This document shows, in pieces, positions 1 to 12,652 of a stretch of 64,000 nt of DNA. The DNA lies in NCBI GenBank assembly GCA_023853785.1, contig JAJIRX010000754.1, positions 1 to 64,000 of the forward strand, read 5' to 3'. The notes beneath the pieces are model-generated. The model did no database searches. It was given only the letters and a program-made list of their open reading frames with translations, and was not told where the DNA came from. Origin of the DNA: Psilocybe azurescens. Lineage: Eukaryota > Basidiomycota > Agaricomycetes > Agaricales > Agrocybaceae. The first letter of the stretch is position 1, and each line of letters starts with the position of its first letter. The translations under genes were made by a program, and so were the position numbers.

Positions 1-802
1 GAGGCATTTCATTGTCCGGAGGCCGTGCGGCAGCAATGTCAGCATGCGGCGACTGAACAAAAAACTTTTCATGATTATCGACAGTGTCCGAGGCACCCTC
101 CGAAGTTGTCGAACAATATCCCGACGCCATGGGTATTTCTTGCTGTGAGGTCCACATGTAACCTCCCACATGTCTATGCTATTACCAGGTTGATAACAAT
201 GTTGAAACACTTCTTGTGGATTGACCAAGTCCATCTCCGCCTGCCTCCTCTTGCCTCCATCATCTCGATTTCGGTTGGTCTTTGGAAGTGAAATTTAACG
301 GATGTTCGTCCAAAGTTTGTGTTATCAGTGTTTTCTATGTCCACCCCTTCTATGGTATAAACATGTGTTAATAGTCTGAAATAATGTTATGACTCACCAC
401 GAAATATAACTGGTACTCCAGGAATTTTTGTCTCGAATTTTGTTGGGGTCACTTGAGATTGTGACAGTCGATATTGGTACTTTGAAATGTTCTTCCCAGC
501 GAAGTTTCTCAAGAGCTCTCTCTAATATCATGGCCGCAGTCAAGCCAGGTATTTTGGTCGAAATGAGCAAAGTCGTTGTCTCGCCATTCTGCATGATATG
601 TTAGTGTTATGTACAAAGGATCAAATGACATTATATCATTGTCGATCGGTATTTAATTTGACTTTACATTCCGGCCGACCCGGTCACATGACTTTATTGC
701 GCGTTGAACTTCTCGCGGCGCGAAATTCAACTATCTTTAAACACACACCATAGTCATCTGTTCATTCTAATCATCTTATTTCCTCCTTAATTTTCTATTA
801 CT
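1..802. other. No supported gene
   Basis: Short open frames occur on both strands (for example 394-594 minus, 66 codons) but none has a domain, plausible splice structure or good start that I can defend. The last 110 bases (about 690-800) resemble the stretch upstream of the second zinc-cluster gene at about 7780-7930 and probably hold the promoter and leader of the gene starting at 803. Confidence 0.5.
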
Positions 803-3557
803 ATGTCTTCCGCGCTCATATTGGAAATCCACGAAAAACTCCGCATAATTACCGTTAACCAAGAAGACTATAAGCGTGGAGTGAAGCCTCTTTTCGAGCA
901 ACTAGTGAGTGTGCGGCGACTGTTGGAAAGCAGGATTAATAAATATGTTCGACAGAGAAAAGCACACCGTCTATATACTGTTGAAGCCGAACTCCCCCAG
1001 GAGCGGCGTCCAGGACCTTTGGTTCAAGGTCTACACACTTCTCAAGGAAGGCATAGAAAAGGGGCCAACTGGGAAGGATGTCCTCCAAGAGCCGCGATAC
1101 GACCAGGTTCGGGAGGCGGTTGTGAGGTTCGAGGACGAAGAGAGAAGAAAGAAGCAGATTGAGCAAGAACAGCGTTCGAAGCGGCTCCGACAGCTCGGAA
1201 AGGTAAGTGACTCTACGGACCTGTAGAGTCAAATTCATAATCCATACAGTGAATTCGCGTGGTGAAATGACCCCTGCCAAATCCGATGTGCATAGATCTG
1301 TCCAGTCAGCCTATTCGTGGGCTGCGATCTACCACAAGGGCGGTTGCCGCTCCTGACCAAGTACTTAGGATAGGGCCCCCCCCCCAAAGAAAGCGATCCA
1401 TCGGCCGCCGCTTCTGGCAACACAGCGACATCGGTCGTCAGTGATGTGGAGGAGGTCGATAAGCCCAAGAATAAAGGCAAAGCAAAGGCGGTTTCGAAGA
1501 GAACAGCAGCAAGAGCGGTAGATTCTACGGATACCGATGATGACAATATTATCATGATTTCAACGAAAAAATCAGAGACGACATCCCAAGCGAACAGTAA
1601 GTCTTTAATCTAGTGGAGTATGAAAACTAATAAATCTTTACAATAAAAAGTGAAAGCTCCCGCACTCGACCCTCCCAAGCAAAAGGTCAAACGGTGCCCC
1701 AGGCGACGACATCCCGTGTGGCGGCCGCCCGGCGTCACAGCCGCTCTTAAAGAACACCTCCCGTCCGGCCGCCATGGCGTCAGAACCAACTCCAAAGGCC
1801 GCGAAATTGGCAAAGAGAAGTTGGACGGAAGGGGAAGTTGTTTGCAGGTCGTGCATTCGAGCAGACAAGACGTGTCGCATCATGCCTGATAAGGACAAAG
1901 TGGGCCATACATGCTTGGAGTGCAACCAGAAGAAGAAGAAGTGTCCGTTGGCAGCAACCTCAGTGCCTCATCTTGGGTACGGGACCATCGTCAACATGGA
2001 GATGGAAGAAGTTTTTGCTGGGAAAGAAGCTTGACCCAAGATGTTCCTGTAGGTAGGCGGGACCTCGAAGATCTTGAACGGCAGTATGCACAGCCGGAAG
2101 ATCTAGCGGGTGTCCTCATCAACCTCGTTATTGGAATGCGTGTACTGAAGGGCGAGAAACGCGCACCTACGTTCAGAGATCAGGATTCTCAAAGCTCAAG
2201 CCGACTCTCAAACAATGTTTCTACAGCAGCGTCTTCCAGCAGATATGGCTCTACTTCGTCAAGAGGCAATCGCACAGGCACTCCCGCTTCTCGGCCTACT
2301 GTCCCGACCACGTCTTCTGTCCCTGCCCCGCCATCGGTCCCCGTCTCGTCATCGGTCCCCGCCCCGTCCTCTGTTCCCGCTCAACCAACTTTTGATATCT
2401 ACGCACCGGCGGCTGCCGTTTCAACACCTAGACATCGCCGCAAGTCTGCCAGCCCAACAAAGCGCCGGCGTGAGGCAACCCCTCCGTCACCAGCTGTATC
2501 ATTACCTATGGCCACGCCTGAATACATACCACGCCTTCCCTCCGCCCCCCGAGCGACCCGCACAGCGCCTCGTATGTCTCTCCCTCCATCGTCAGAGGAA
2601 GAATATTTTGAAGACGAACAAACAAGGGATGTTGGTGGCGATGTCGAGATTGGAGATGACGATCAGGATGACGACGACGCCCGTGGCGATAATACCGGTG
2701 GTGAACGCAGCGCGACGGCAGCGCCGAGATTGTAGATGACGAACAGGACGATGACGGCGCCCGTGGTGATAGACCCAGCGGCGAACACAGCGCGACGGCC
2801 CGGCGCCAATGATGGCAACAGCGGAAGTGCGAGTGACGGCAACCATGAAGGGCTGAGAGGAAAGGACCGTGGACCAGCGAGCGTCCAGCGACAAGCGAAC
2901 GAGCAAGTGCAGGCGACCACGAAGGAGCAAACAACGGCAACCGCCTACAAACTGGCAACGGCAACCGTGAAAGAGAGAGCCCACGGTGACCAGGCAGGCG
3001 CGAGCAGCGGCGACCATCGACAAGCCGGCGACGGCGACAGCAACATTGAGGGTGCTACCCGGGCGGACAGCGCCTCCAAATCCCTGGATGAAAGCAATGA
3101 AACACATAGGGCAGGAAGTAAGTCTCAGGCTCCTGGAGATCGTGTGGGCCCATCCGACCTAAAACGCAAGGCCACCCCAAGTGGGTCTCGCGAATCTCCC
3201 TCGAAAAACATAAATTGTAGGAATATCACTTGCTCTTTTCTTGTTGCGACCTGGCGGCGGCCACTCCCATGCTGTATTATTCGTCGCCATTCCGCTCTGC
3301 TAGGTTTCGTGTTTCTTTTTTTGTCATCTGTTTTGTATTGCAACCTGGCAGCGGCCACTATACATGCTATGTTATTACGTGCGTCATTCCGGCTCTGCCA
3401 TGTTTTCGTCTTTTTTCCGTGGTTTATTATATCAGCACCTTGTATTTTGTCTACGCCGGGGCCCGTAGTAGTTTATAAATTGTTAGGCCCCTTTATTTGT
3501 ACTATACCATTTGCACACAAATATAGTGCTTGTCTTGACAGTGCTGGGAATCAGTAA
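803..3557 (+). CDS. Zn2Cys6-like cluster protein, copy 1 (frameshifted)
   Basis: Multi-exon gene of a family I do not recognise by name; a diverged second copy lies at 7933. Exon 1 (803-904) starts MSSALILEIHEKL and ends at a GTGAGT donor after FEQL. The next exon (about 951-1203) includes YDQVREAVVRFEDEE and ends at GTAAGT. The centre (frame of 1774) carries CRSC, then a C after six residues, then a C after twelve, then LEC, then a C after six: C-x2-C-x6-C-x12-C-x2-C-x6-C, matching the fungal Zn2Cys6 DNA-binding pattern. A helical stretch (RRDLEDLERQYAQPEDL) and Pro/Ser-rich and Asp/Glu-rich segments follow. The frame breaks near 2030 by one base, exactly where copy 2 reads through. The 3' end is uncertain: a TAG at 3218 lies at the same place as one in copy 2, but the present frame runs on to 3557. 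A nuclear DNA-binding role is inferred from the cluster only. Confidence 0.6.
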
Positions 3558-3639
3558 TAATACAGTGTCTCCCAAAAGACTAAATGAAATTGAAATTATT
3601 TTAACGCATTCAATCTGCGGTATCTATGTTGTGATAGTT

Positions 3640-6600
3640 GATGTTAGCCTTCTTGAACCTAACCTCAGAGACTCTCGCCAGCTCTGTCCACATTGCAATT
3701 TGTTCCTCTCGCGTAGAGCACGGTGTCCAGCTGACTGAATTTCTTCTTTATCTCTTCTCACTTGCCATCTTCCCGCCATATGCATATAAAATCTAACTGT
3801 CCAACCCATTTCACGCCTTGTCAGATTCAATTCTTCGGTCCATCGATTTTTGTGCTCTTGCACTGAGCCAGTTGACCCTATAAACTTCATCAATGTAAAA
3901 ATTGGATCAGTAAGAAGGTATAAAGGACTGTCGTACATTCATTGTGGTAAGCGGCATCCGCGCCAGCCGTCGCTTCCCCATACTTGTGCTGCGTCGGCCG
4001 CCCGGCTCCAAAAACCATACCATTGTGTCGGAGCTCTGTCCGGGAGCATTTGGATCAACAACACGTTCACTTACCCTACAATGATTGCGTTCAAGGAAGG
4101 GGTACTGCTTGTCATGCTTTTCTAGGTCCTGCAATGATACCAACGTCCTCATAACCGACCTGTTGTGGTTGTACATTGCTACGATGTTGGCTTATTGTCC
4201 GGTTTAGAAGCTTGACTCCATCCCACGCCCTGGTATTTTTGAAACACTGTTGCGGCCCCTAACATTCTTCGCATAATGATAAGAAAGTTGGATTACCGAT
4301 GTTCTGACCTGGTCCAGGATATCTTCAGCTTGTCCGCGACGAATATCAAGCTCTGTTTTACAGAGACCTGCAATATTTCGTTTGTCTTCTGGTTCCAAAT
4401 TACCAAAACCGGCACCCGTAAATCGTGATGGGAGCGGGAGGACTTGCCGCTCAGGGTCAGATCTTGAGATACCTGGAGTATCAACCTCCCGTTCAGGGCC
4501 CTCTTCTCCAGATAGGTCATCGTCAAGCACTTGGTACTGAGGATCATCGAGAGCATCAACAATGTGAGCTCCAAGAAAATCGTTTGCAGAGGTGCTGAAA
4601 CTTTCAATTTGTCGTAGCACGGCTCGCCCTTATTCACCGTATCCAACTTCTGGGCAGTGGTCGGCGACCGCGAGAGCTTTCTAACGTGTGCTCGCAGATT
4701 ATACCTTACAAAATGAGGATCAAATGGTAATACACAATGCTATCATCCACTTACATAGCTTCCTCCAATTTCAGTCCCATTGAAATCCATGCTGCTTGAC
4801 CCGTGCGGCCTCCGGTAGTTAGCTCTGATAATGAAATGGACAATTCAATCTCTCGCCGACTTGGAGCTACAAAGCTGTCAATTGATACAAGGGTGGTGAC
4901 CGCGACAATGCCTACCCTTCGCAATCTTGTTTTTCATAACATCCATGGCTTTTACATCATCTTGTCGTTGATTTTCTGCTTTCTGAATTTGCTCTATCCA
5001 CTTAGGTATCTCAGAAGCGGGGGCCGACTCTGTGAGGCCATCAAAGTACTCCTGGCTTTTTGCTTGCTGCAGTAATGCGCGATTATATTTCTTTGTAATT
5101 GTTTCAGCTGCCTTTTATCAGTGCACAAATTGGTCTTCAAATGAACACACACACCCATGTTGATAACTTTTTCCAGTTGTTATCTCCCATATGATCGTCT
5201 AAAATCTCAATCCGGTGAGACGCAGTGGCACTTACTGTGCTTCGAGAAATTTCATTCAATGTCGCCCAAAGTGTTTCCAGAATTTCACCATCGATTATGC
5301 CCACTCCAGGAATGTATGTCGTCGCCCATCTATAAAGACATTCTTCCTTGTGGCCGTGGACGTGAAACAGTCCAATAGCGCCAATAAGTGTTACGGCCTC
5401 CGGAAGATCCAACTTGCTTGATTTGTTGAATCGCTCGAATAGGTTGACATAGTATTGGCACATAATGTCGTATATGCAGAGAAGACAAGTTATGCCATGC
5501 ATATGACTATGCTTGATTGCCTGGCTGAGTGCATAATCCATAGACATCTGCTTTTCGCCCTTCATGAAGTCAACGACGCTTCCGAGACTAAAGCATCCAT
5601 GCCTCGCACAAGCCCATGCTCCAATGCCTCGACAGCGCTTACCGGGAGCCGCTTTGTCGCTTTCTTTATTTGCGTTATGATTATTGCATGTTGTTTTCTA
5701 GATTCCAGGGGAAGGAGATTTGTTAAGCTGTATTCATGTCGTTTTGGTTTCACACACCCTTGAGTATAATTTGTCGTTCTTGCTTGCTTCAGCTAGATGT
5801 TCCTGATAGGGAACGGGGTCCGCCATATATGCTTCGCCATTAGCAAGGTTAACATCGTCCCAATCATTCTTTTGTTTCAAGTGGTAAGCTTTGAAATTGC
5901 CATCCCCAACCAAACTACGGATATATAGGTCCTTGTCTGGATCTTCTCTCCAATTGCCTGGGAGATTTATGCCGGGTTGGGGACAAGCAGGACAAAACAA
6001 ACCAAGCTTTGATAGGTCTGACGCTTCGTAGTTATCCGGTGCAAATTTAGCGCAGTTATAGGTGCGGTCGGTGGCCGTGAGGGGCGGCACTCGACACTCC
6101 TGGAATGGATGCAGAGACGGCATCCGCGATTGCAGCACCGTGCTGGGTTGTGACGGGTATAACGGCTGAGTTCTCGTCACTGACCATCGCCGCCGATTTG
6201 TCTTCTGGACATTCAGCATCATGACCACGCCCATAGATTTTCCATAGTTTGAGATTTCTGAATTGACGACTGACCCTTCTTAGCTCTCGATACCGATTTA
6301 TAACGACCTTCGGGAATGCAGGGCATGTTAGGCGTCGAAGCTTTTGGTAATATTGGTATCCTGATGTTTTGCATTCTAAATTCGATAGACGGAAGTCTGT
6401 TAAGACCTGAAGAGTAAAAACAGTTCGGATGGTTTTAAAACTTCGCGGAAATAAGCCGAGTTTGAGATAATTGAGATCTTGAAGTGCGGTTGGTCCATGA
6501 CAAGAGCAGTGAACCACAGGCAGATGGTGAATCCCACTGATATCGACAATCGTCACGAATGGATTATTGTAGGTATCATAGCGTGGTGGAAGGGGAAGTG

Positions 6601-7327
6601 AGTTTGGATGTGTCCCAGGAACCGGTATTTCAAACATTGGCTCTTGTCCTTCAGGTGGTTCGGCCCCCGCCTCCTCTTCTGCATCACCCCATTCATCTTC
6701 CTCAGAGACAGGCGGTGGCCGCTGATCGGACAAATGATGTTCCCCATCCTGTGTTGACGGACACCGGATGCCGCCATGTCCAAGATAGAGCTGTAGTCCT
6801 GTTTCCCATAGGGCTCCAACTTGAAAGAAATGTCCATTCCATTTGTCGACAGCGATGATAAGGCAAGAGATTATGGGCCTCTGCACAGCACTGAGTGCAT
6901 GTCATCCGGCCTCCGATACAATTCGCGACATCGCCATATTCCAGGCGAACTTCCACACCTTTGACATTCGCCAATGTGAGCCGGGGCTTCCATTTCTAAC
7001 AATGTCTGCAGATAAGATTTGCGTCGAGGTAACCACTCGCCGAAGATAGTCGTTTTGAGATATTCCGCCGGAGCGTACATCAGGCAGAGCTTCGAGATTG
7101 CTCATCAACTGCTCGTCAGTAAGTCCCTCGTGGCTGAATGGTGAGTCTTCGATTGCAATTTCTTCGGGCAGAGCAAATTCGGGCAAAGGCCCACGTCTTC
7201 GTTCCTTTTGCACTCTGCTCTTTCCCAACTTCTTTCTTCTTTTACCAAGACGAAGCCATGTCTCTTCTTCTGGGTCGCTATTTTGCTTGTCATCAGGATG
7301 TATAATTCGGGCACGACGTATTCCCAT
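3640..7327 (-). CDS. KDZ-type DNA transposase with CxC2-like cysteine cluster
   Basis: Cut-and-paste transposase of the Kyakuja-Dileera-Zisupton superfamily, read 7327 to about 3640 over several exons or frames. The start at 7327 gives MGIRRARIIHPDD, a basic N terminus. Next (about 7000-6780) is a cysteine-rich CxC2-like region (ECQRCGSSPGIWRCRE; then NGHFFQVGALWETGLQLYLG). The core shows GLFCPACPQPGINLPGNW and DGNFKAYHLKQKNDW (about 5990-5870). The most diagnostic block is 5565-5137: YDIMCQYYVNLFERF, GAIGLFHVHGHKEEC, GVGIIDGEILETLWATLNE and LDDHMGDNNWKKL. The C terminus has ELDIRRGQAEDILDQVRTS (about 4370), NAPGQSSDTMVWFLEP (about 4020) and RWTEELNLTRREMGWTVRFY (about 3830). All KDZ blocks appear in order, so this was a complete gene. 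The frame changes partly reflect introns and partly one-base indels. I could not fix its terminal inverted repeats. It lies between the two zinc-cluster gene copies. Confidence 0.92.
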
Positions 7328-7405
7328 TGTTGCTGAGTAAAGAGAAAGATGATTGCAGTGTACAACAACGATATCCTGATCTATGTGCAATTTTCCAAAA
7401 TAAAT

Positions 7406-7652
7406 GATCCTTGGCACGGCTTTTTGAACTGACGTCACATAAGGCATGAGTGATCGATAATCCTTCGGTCCCCGCTTCACCAAACTGATATATACTTACT
7501 TCATCCGGAGGCCGCCTTGGCTAATTAATTGATCCTTGGCACGGCCTTTTAAACTGACGTCACATAAAGCATGAGTGATCGATAATCCTTCGGTCCCCGC
7601 TTCACCAAACTAACATATACTTACTTCATCCGGCAGCCGCCTTGGCTAAAAA
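7406..7652. repeat. 125-bp tandem duplication upstream of the KDZ gene
   Basis: Two head-to-tail copies (7406-7530 and 7531-about 7652). Both begin GATCCTTGGCACGGC and contain GAACTGACGTCACATAA-like and GTCCCCGCTTCACCAAACT blocks, ending at GCCGCCTTGGCTAA. They differ at a few bases (gatatata/aacatata, ccggaggccg/ccggcagccg). They lie 80-325 bp upstream of the KDZ start, so they could be subterminal transposon repeats or promoter sequence. Confidence 0.85.
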
Positions 7653-7932
7653 TGATCTACAACGATTGCTACTGAAAAGACGTGTGTTTTGAGATTATGA
7701 TTTAGACCAAGACAACGAGTTTACAAAATAGGTGGCGGTGCAGTCGCATGATTTGATTGACATGAGTCTCGGCACAAGTCATGTCGCTCAGGTCACATGA
7801 TGTGATTGTTCATGTTCGTAACTGGTTTTACTTCTCGCTGGCGCCCGAAGTTGAACAATCTTCTACGCCTGCGCTCATTTTAATCGTTATCACATATTCC
7901 GCTTCTTCATCTTCTTCTCCTCCATCTGCTTT

Positions 7933-10023
7933 AATGTCTTCGGAAATTATCAATCAAATTCACAAGAAGCTTTGTGTAATTACCATCGACCCGGAGGAAT
8001 ACAAGCGTGAATTAAAGCAGCTTTTTGAACAACTGGTGAGTATATAACCACGGTATCTACGTCAAAGCCAGTGATACCAGGTCTATTTACAGAGGAGGGC
8101 ATATCGGCTGCACACCTCTGAACATGGCAACTCCCGGAGCCGGACAGTGCTCTTTGGTTCGATGTCTACACGACCCTGACGCAAGGTATCAACAAGGGGC
8201 CGAACGGCAATGAAAGGCTCAAGCCTAGATATGAGCAAGTCCGGGCTTTAGTCTTAGCATTCGAGAAAGAAGAGGGGAAAGACAAACAGATGGGAGCAGA
8301 TGAGCAAAGCAATCATTCGAAGGCGGCACCCGCAGTGCTGAGTGGTAAGTTATCCGTCGTGGTCAGAAACTTATCTTATATCTGTACAGGAGACCAACAT
8401 GACGGATCTATAGCTGAGGCAGCCGTCGCCGCTGCCGATGAAGTGCAGAGAGAGGAAGCTGCCGCCGAAGAAGTGCAGACAGAACCGGCGACCGCTGTTA
8501 TCCCAACAGCGGCCGCCGCCAACTCATCAAACCCTTCAAGGCATTCGAAGATCATGGTTGTGGAGATCCCGCTTAGAAAGGCGACAGTAACGAGAAATCC
8601 TGTCCTCAGTGATGAGGAGGAGGGTAATCTAAACAAGCGAAGAAACCGTCCGACAATGAAGAAAGGTAAAGGGAAGGAAGTATCGAGGATGGAGAAAGGT
8701 AAAGGGAAGGAAGTATCGAGGATGGAGAGTGATGACGAGGAGGACTCAGAAGAAGTAGAAAGTAAGCATTTAATTTCCTCTAGTACAAAAACTAATATAT
8801 TTGTAGATTCAAACCAAAAGGACATTCGCAAGCGTACACGTCAAGTCCCGTCGAAGAAGAGGCCGGCGCCCGTCTCGAAGCTCTCCAATGCTTTCGTCGA
8901 CCGGCTCAAGAGCCACCCATTGCGTCGACATCCGCGGCGGCCGCTCCTCCCACCACCACTCGTCGGACCCGTCCGGCTATCCAAAGAATGGAGGCATCTA
9001 ATTCCAGTGCTCGTCGACCGGCTCCGTCGACATCCGCGAGTCGAGGGGGATGCAAGCGGGGGCCGCTCGCGTCATCAAAGCAGCCTCGGCCAGGTCATCA
9101 AAGGTCAGGGAGTGGACTGAAGGAGAGGTTGCCTGTAGGTCGTGCATTAGAGCACAAATACCATGCCTAGTCATGGTCGACAAGGACAACGGCGCCCATG
9201 CTTGTATGGAGTGCAACGCTAAAAGAAGAAGTGCCCGTTAGCAGTGGCGAAGTCCCCCATTCTAGGTTTTGGGACGACAATCAACTACGAGATGGCAGAT
9301 GATCTGTCAGGGGAGGCGTTTAATCCCAATGCTCGAGCAGCAAGGCGGATCCTGGAAGATATGGAGAGGAAGTGGGCAATGCCCGAGGATTTCGGAGGAA
9401 TCCTCATGAGCATTGTCTCTAGCCTTCGAGTGGTCAGGGACGACAGCAAGCACCTCATGTCGGAATTTCAGAAGTTGAAGGAAACTGTCAACCGGCTGGC
9501 ATCCGCCCAAAACAACAACGACAGGCTGGTCGACGACGTGCAAGGTGCGACCGACGTTGAGGACGCCCTTCAGCAACCGCATGCAAACGCATCTGAAGGC
9601 GAGTCGAGCGGCATCGACAACGGCGCCCGCGGATCAGACAACGACGGTTCCAGCGGTCATGATGGGGACATGCCCAAAGTCCGTGAAAGTTATATCGCTT
9701 CCCGTAAGCGTCTTCTACGCAGGCCTGACAGCACGGATGGAATTACCAACGAAGATGGAGCGGGGGCCGCCTTGAAACGCAAGGCAACCGCGACTGTTGC
9801 TGGACGTAGCCCATCCAAGAAACAAAAATGTAGGAATGGCGTGTACTTTTTCTGCACCCTCTCGGCGACATATTTGTTATATATTTTGTCTTGTCGTTCC
9901 GTCGTGCTGGGCTTTCTTGTCGGACATCGCCTGTCTTTTTTGGGACTTTTACATTTAGTTTTTGTTTGCATTTACTACGTCGGGGCCCGTAGTAGTCTGT
10001 TGTTCATTTGGCCCCCACGTTAA
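7933..10023 (+). CDS. Zn2Cys6-like cluster protein, copy 2 (frameshifted)
   Basis: Second copy of the gene at 803, with the same architecture. Exon 1 (MSSEIINQIHKKLCVITIDP, ending FEQL before GTGAGT at about 8035), a middle exon with YEQVRALVLAFEKEE ending near 8344 at GTAAGT, an Ala/Glu-rich and Lys/Glu-rich segment with a duplicated KGKGKEVSRME repeat (8664-8730), then a basic Pro-rich segment. The cluster at about 9128-9232 reads CRSCIRAQIPC, then MEC, and the sixth Cys appears only after a one-base frame change at about 9222 (poly-A/AG run). The reading then continues as LAVAKSPILGFGTTINYEM, a predicted helical or coiled region (ILEDMERKWAMPEDFGGILM, then HLMSEFQKLKETVNRLAS) and a Ser/Asp/Gly tail with ALKRKATATVAGRSPSKKQK, a likely nuclear signal. 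The final hydrophobic stretch to 10023 may be read-through past the true stop (TAG at 9830). Confidence 0.6.
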
Positions 10024-10617
10024 AATTATACTATATACAGAATTATAATGCAGTTTTGGTCACTTAATTCATGAAAACAGTATGATTCAGCTTCTTAGAC
10101 AAAGAAAGCGGCAGGTTGAAGGCGGTGGCCACATACTTTTGTAAATATAACCGGCCGCCGCCTTTGCACTGGTCTTTGACTGGTGGGCAGTTCGCGCCCC
10201 ACTACGCTAGTGGGATAATTGGCACGGCAAATTTTCATGGGGAAAATGGGAAAGCCGTTGCAAAAAACGATTCTTGTGCAGCTTTGTGTAAAAAGCCTGG
10301 CATGCACGTACAAACTGACGTCTCAATCGGAATGACTGATTGATGACTCTGGCGGCCGCCGTCATCAACAAAATAGAAGCCCAGTGATTTCACACGGCTT
10401 CCGTTTTGGTATAAAACTATCTACAATGCTTCTTTCCAGAGCCCGGATGCCAAGAGATCAATAAGCTGGAAGGGATAACCAAGGGATATCAAAATAATTG
10501 TCTTTATTTGTGGTCACCTTCCACTGGGAACTTTTTTTCTTCTTGTCGATCATCCTACATCCTGATAACGTTAATTCTCTACCTACTCCTACTAAATCAA
10601 AAGCTCTGTTTATTATT
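10024..10617. other. Intergenic, no gene seen
   Basis: No supported coding sequence. It includes GC-rich palindromic words (GGCCGCCGCC near 10150, GCGGCCGC at 10352) and a weak echo of the 7406-7652 repeat (ACAAACTGACGTCTCAATC near 10308). Confidence 0.5.
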
Positions 10618-12652
10618 ATGGACTCTGGAAACCTCAATACATCAAACTCAAAGATATCCCATTCCCGCGAACCTGTCAATCCAATGAAATGCTCAATTAC
10701 TGCGCACCATGAAGATATGGAGGGCATAAACTTTTCCAAGGTCCATATACCTCATCCTGACGACATGGTGGATCCTGGTAGGGACTTGGTTTCTGTCACA
10801 GCCGGCCCTATTGTCGGTTTAATGAAATTGTCTACGTATGTTCGTGAATGTCCTTTGTGAAAATGAAATCTGAAAAATTGTTTGCAGTCTTATACACTCT
10901 CGTCATGTCAACATTGAGAAAGTCCTTGCCTGCCCTGGCTTTTCGGTAGTGCAGTTTCGCGAATTTACCGACGCGAAGAATCATTATGAAGAGCAATGGA
11001 TGTTGGGGAAGGTTCGGCTAGTCACGATAAACGGCGAGGTTATTTCTTCAAAGAATCAAAGTAAATGCCCAGCCATCACGTCGGTGACCATCCCAACACA
11101 AAGTACTGTGCAAGCAGCTGCCCGGGTTCCGACCATTGCATCCCCCGGCAACTGATACGGAGGCCGGTACTGTTCAGGGAACTGCTTGCACTGCAGCCAT
11201 CGCGATCACGCCATATTCTTATTCCGCCCCAGCAAGCGATAAAGCTCTTGCCGTGTACCTGGAAGTTGCTCCTACAAATTATGTGGCGCTACAAGTTGAG
11301 CCTGCCACCGATACAGAAATTGCCACTGTGTTGCCATCCAGTGTAGGAACAAGTGAAGGTGTGGGTACCCTCTCCAGGACACACATGTCTTCGGCGGCCG
11401 CTATGGAATTGCCAACTATTGTTGGTCTCAAGTGCACACCTCTCCCTTCAGAATCCACCCTGGACACCGAAAATTTGCAACCTCACGTTAGTGATGAAAG
11501 CCCTTACAGTGTGATTGCTACGGATGCAGCCACGGCCGACTCTCAGCAATCCGATTCTGTTACATTGGGTGCGGCCTCCATGAAGTCACCGGCGGGCCTA
11601 ACGCTGCGAAGCGGTTCCTTCTTTGTGCAGGAGTCTTCACTTCCAGATCTTGCTCCAATTGCCAACAACGTGCCATCGGAAAAAAAAGACCGGTGGTCAA
11701 CATCCAAGCAGAACAGGATCGTTGGGATTATGCAAGAGCTTATTATGACAAAGTATATAAGCCCAATCATGTTTTCCTCCCGGTCGACCTGAAAGCGGCT
11801 GCCAAGGAAGGATATGTCGCTCCCCTCAGTCCCCCTACCGTAATCCTCCGTCCATGGAAATATGCGGTGGATCTCCGTGTCGAGGCCTTCTTGGAATACA
11901 AGAAAGCTCGGGAAAGGGCTCTTGAAACCGAAGTTCGACGGACGCCGGAGAATTCTAAACCTTCAGCTGCGGCGACAAGAATTAAGAAGTCGGATAGGGT
12001 CAAAGATAAAAAGAAATTTCTAATTGAACCGGAGTCCGACGAGGAGTTGTTGGACACCCCACCGCCAAACCCTAATGGTTTTACAAATCTATTCAAATAC
12101 GAAGACATATTCGATGAGGCAACTATGAAAATGGCCATCGAGGAGAAGTACAGAGACAAGGTTGTAAACGATGAAAGTGAAGAGTACATCAGCGACTTGA
12201 CTCCCCCGGGCGTCCATAGTGGATTCCGATTACTTCATCAGAAACTCGAAAAGAAAACCAAAAGCGGACCTCTGCATCAACGATAATATGCCTCGGCGCC
12301 CGGCTCCATTTCCCGATATCTGGGGCCCCGGCCCCCGATTTACACTTTTACATCTTCACAAACATTGCAAGTACAAGATAATTATGAAAGTAACGTTGAA
12401 AGTGCCCCTCGACTCCCACAAGGCTATCAAGCCCCTTCCGAGAGGCCAGCCCTCTTCCTAGTTCTTCAATCCCCAGTTCACCATGTGCATCCTCTTCAAT
12501 GTCGATGGAACCAGGCCCTTCGTCGATTCGTCGATTCCCCACTTCTTCGAATGATAGAAACGCTCTTAACGAAGTTAACAATCGTCTTAGCAGCGAACTC
12601 CTCGATCTTTTGAAACCTGTACCAGGTAGACACCCCTGGGATTTTAGTTAGT
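10618..12652 (+). CDS. Unrecognised multi-frame gene, several indels
   Basis: Starts MDSGNLNTSNSKISHSREPV at 10618. A clear intron (about 10836-10888, GTATGT to TTGCAG) joins MKLST to LIHSRHVNIEKVL. The following block (PGFSVVQFREFTDAKNHYEE) faintly resembles RNase H1/viroplasmin-type N domains (Trp/Val, then PG..V..F..F..A..Y), but I would not rely on it. A long Ser/Thr/Ala/Pro-rich linker follows, then a basic/acidic C-terminal part (KYAVDLRVEAFLEYKKARER; KKSDRVKDKKKFLIEPESDEE) and a last block ending LLDLLKPVPGRHPWDFS at a TAG near 12650. The reading frame must change at about 11141 (run of five C), 11680 (run of eight A), 12205 (run of C) and 12440. All are one-base shifts that restore sensible protein, which suggests assembly indels or recent decay. 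It follows the zinc-cluster gene in the same orientation. Function unknown. Confidence 0.5.
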
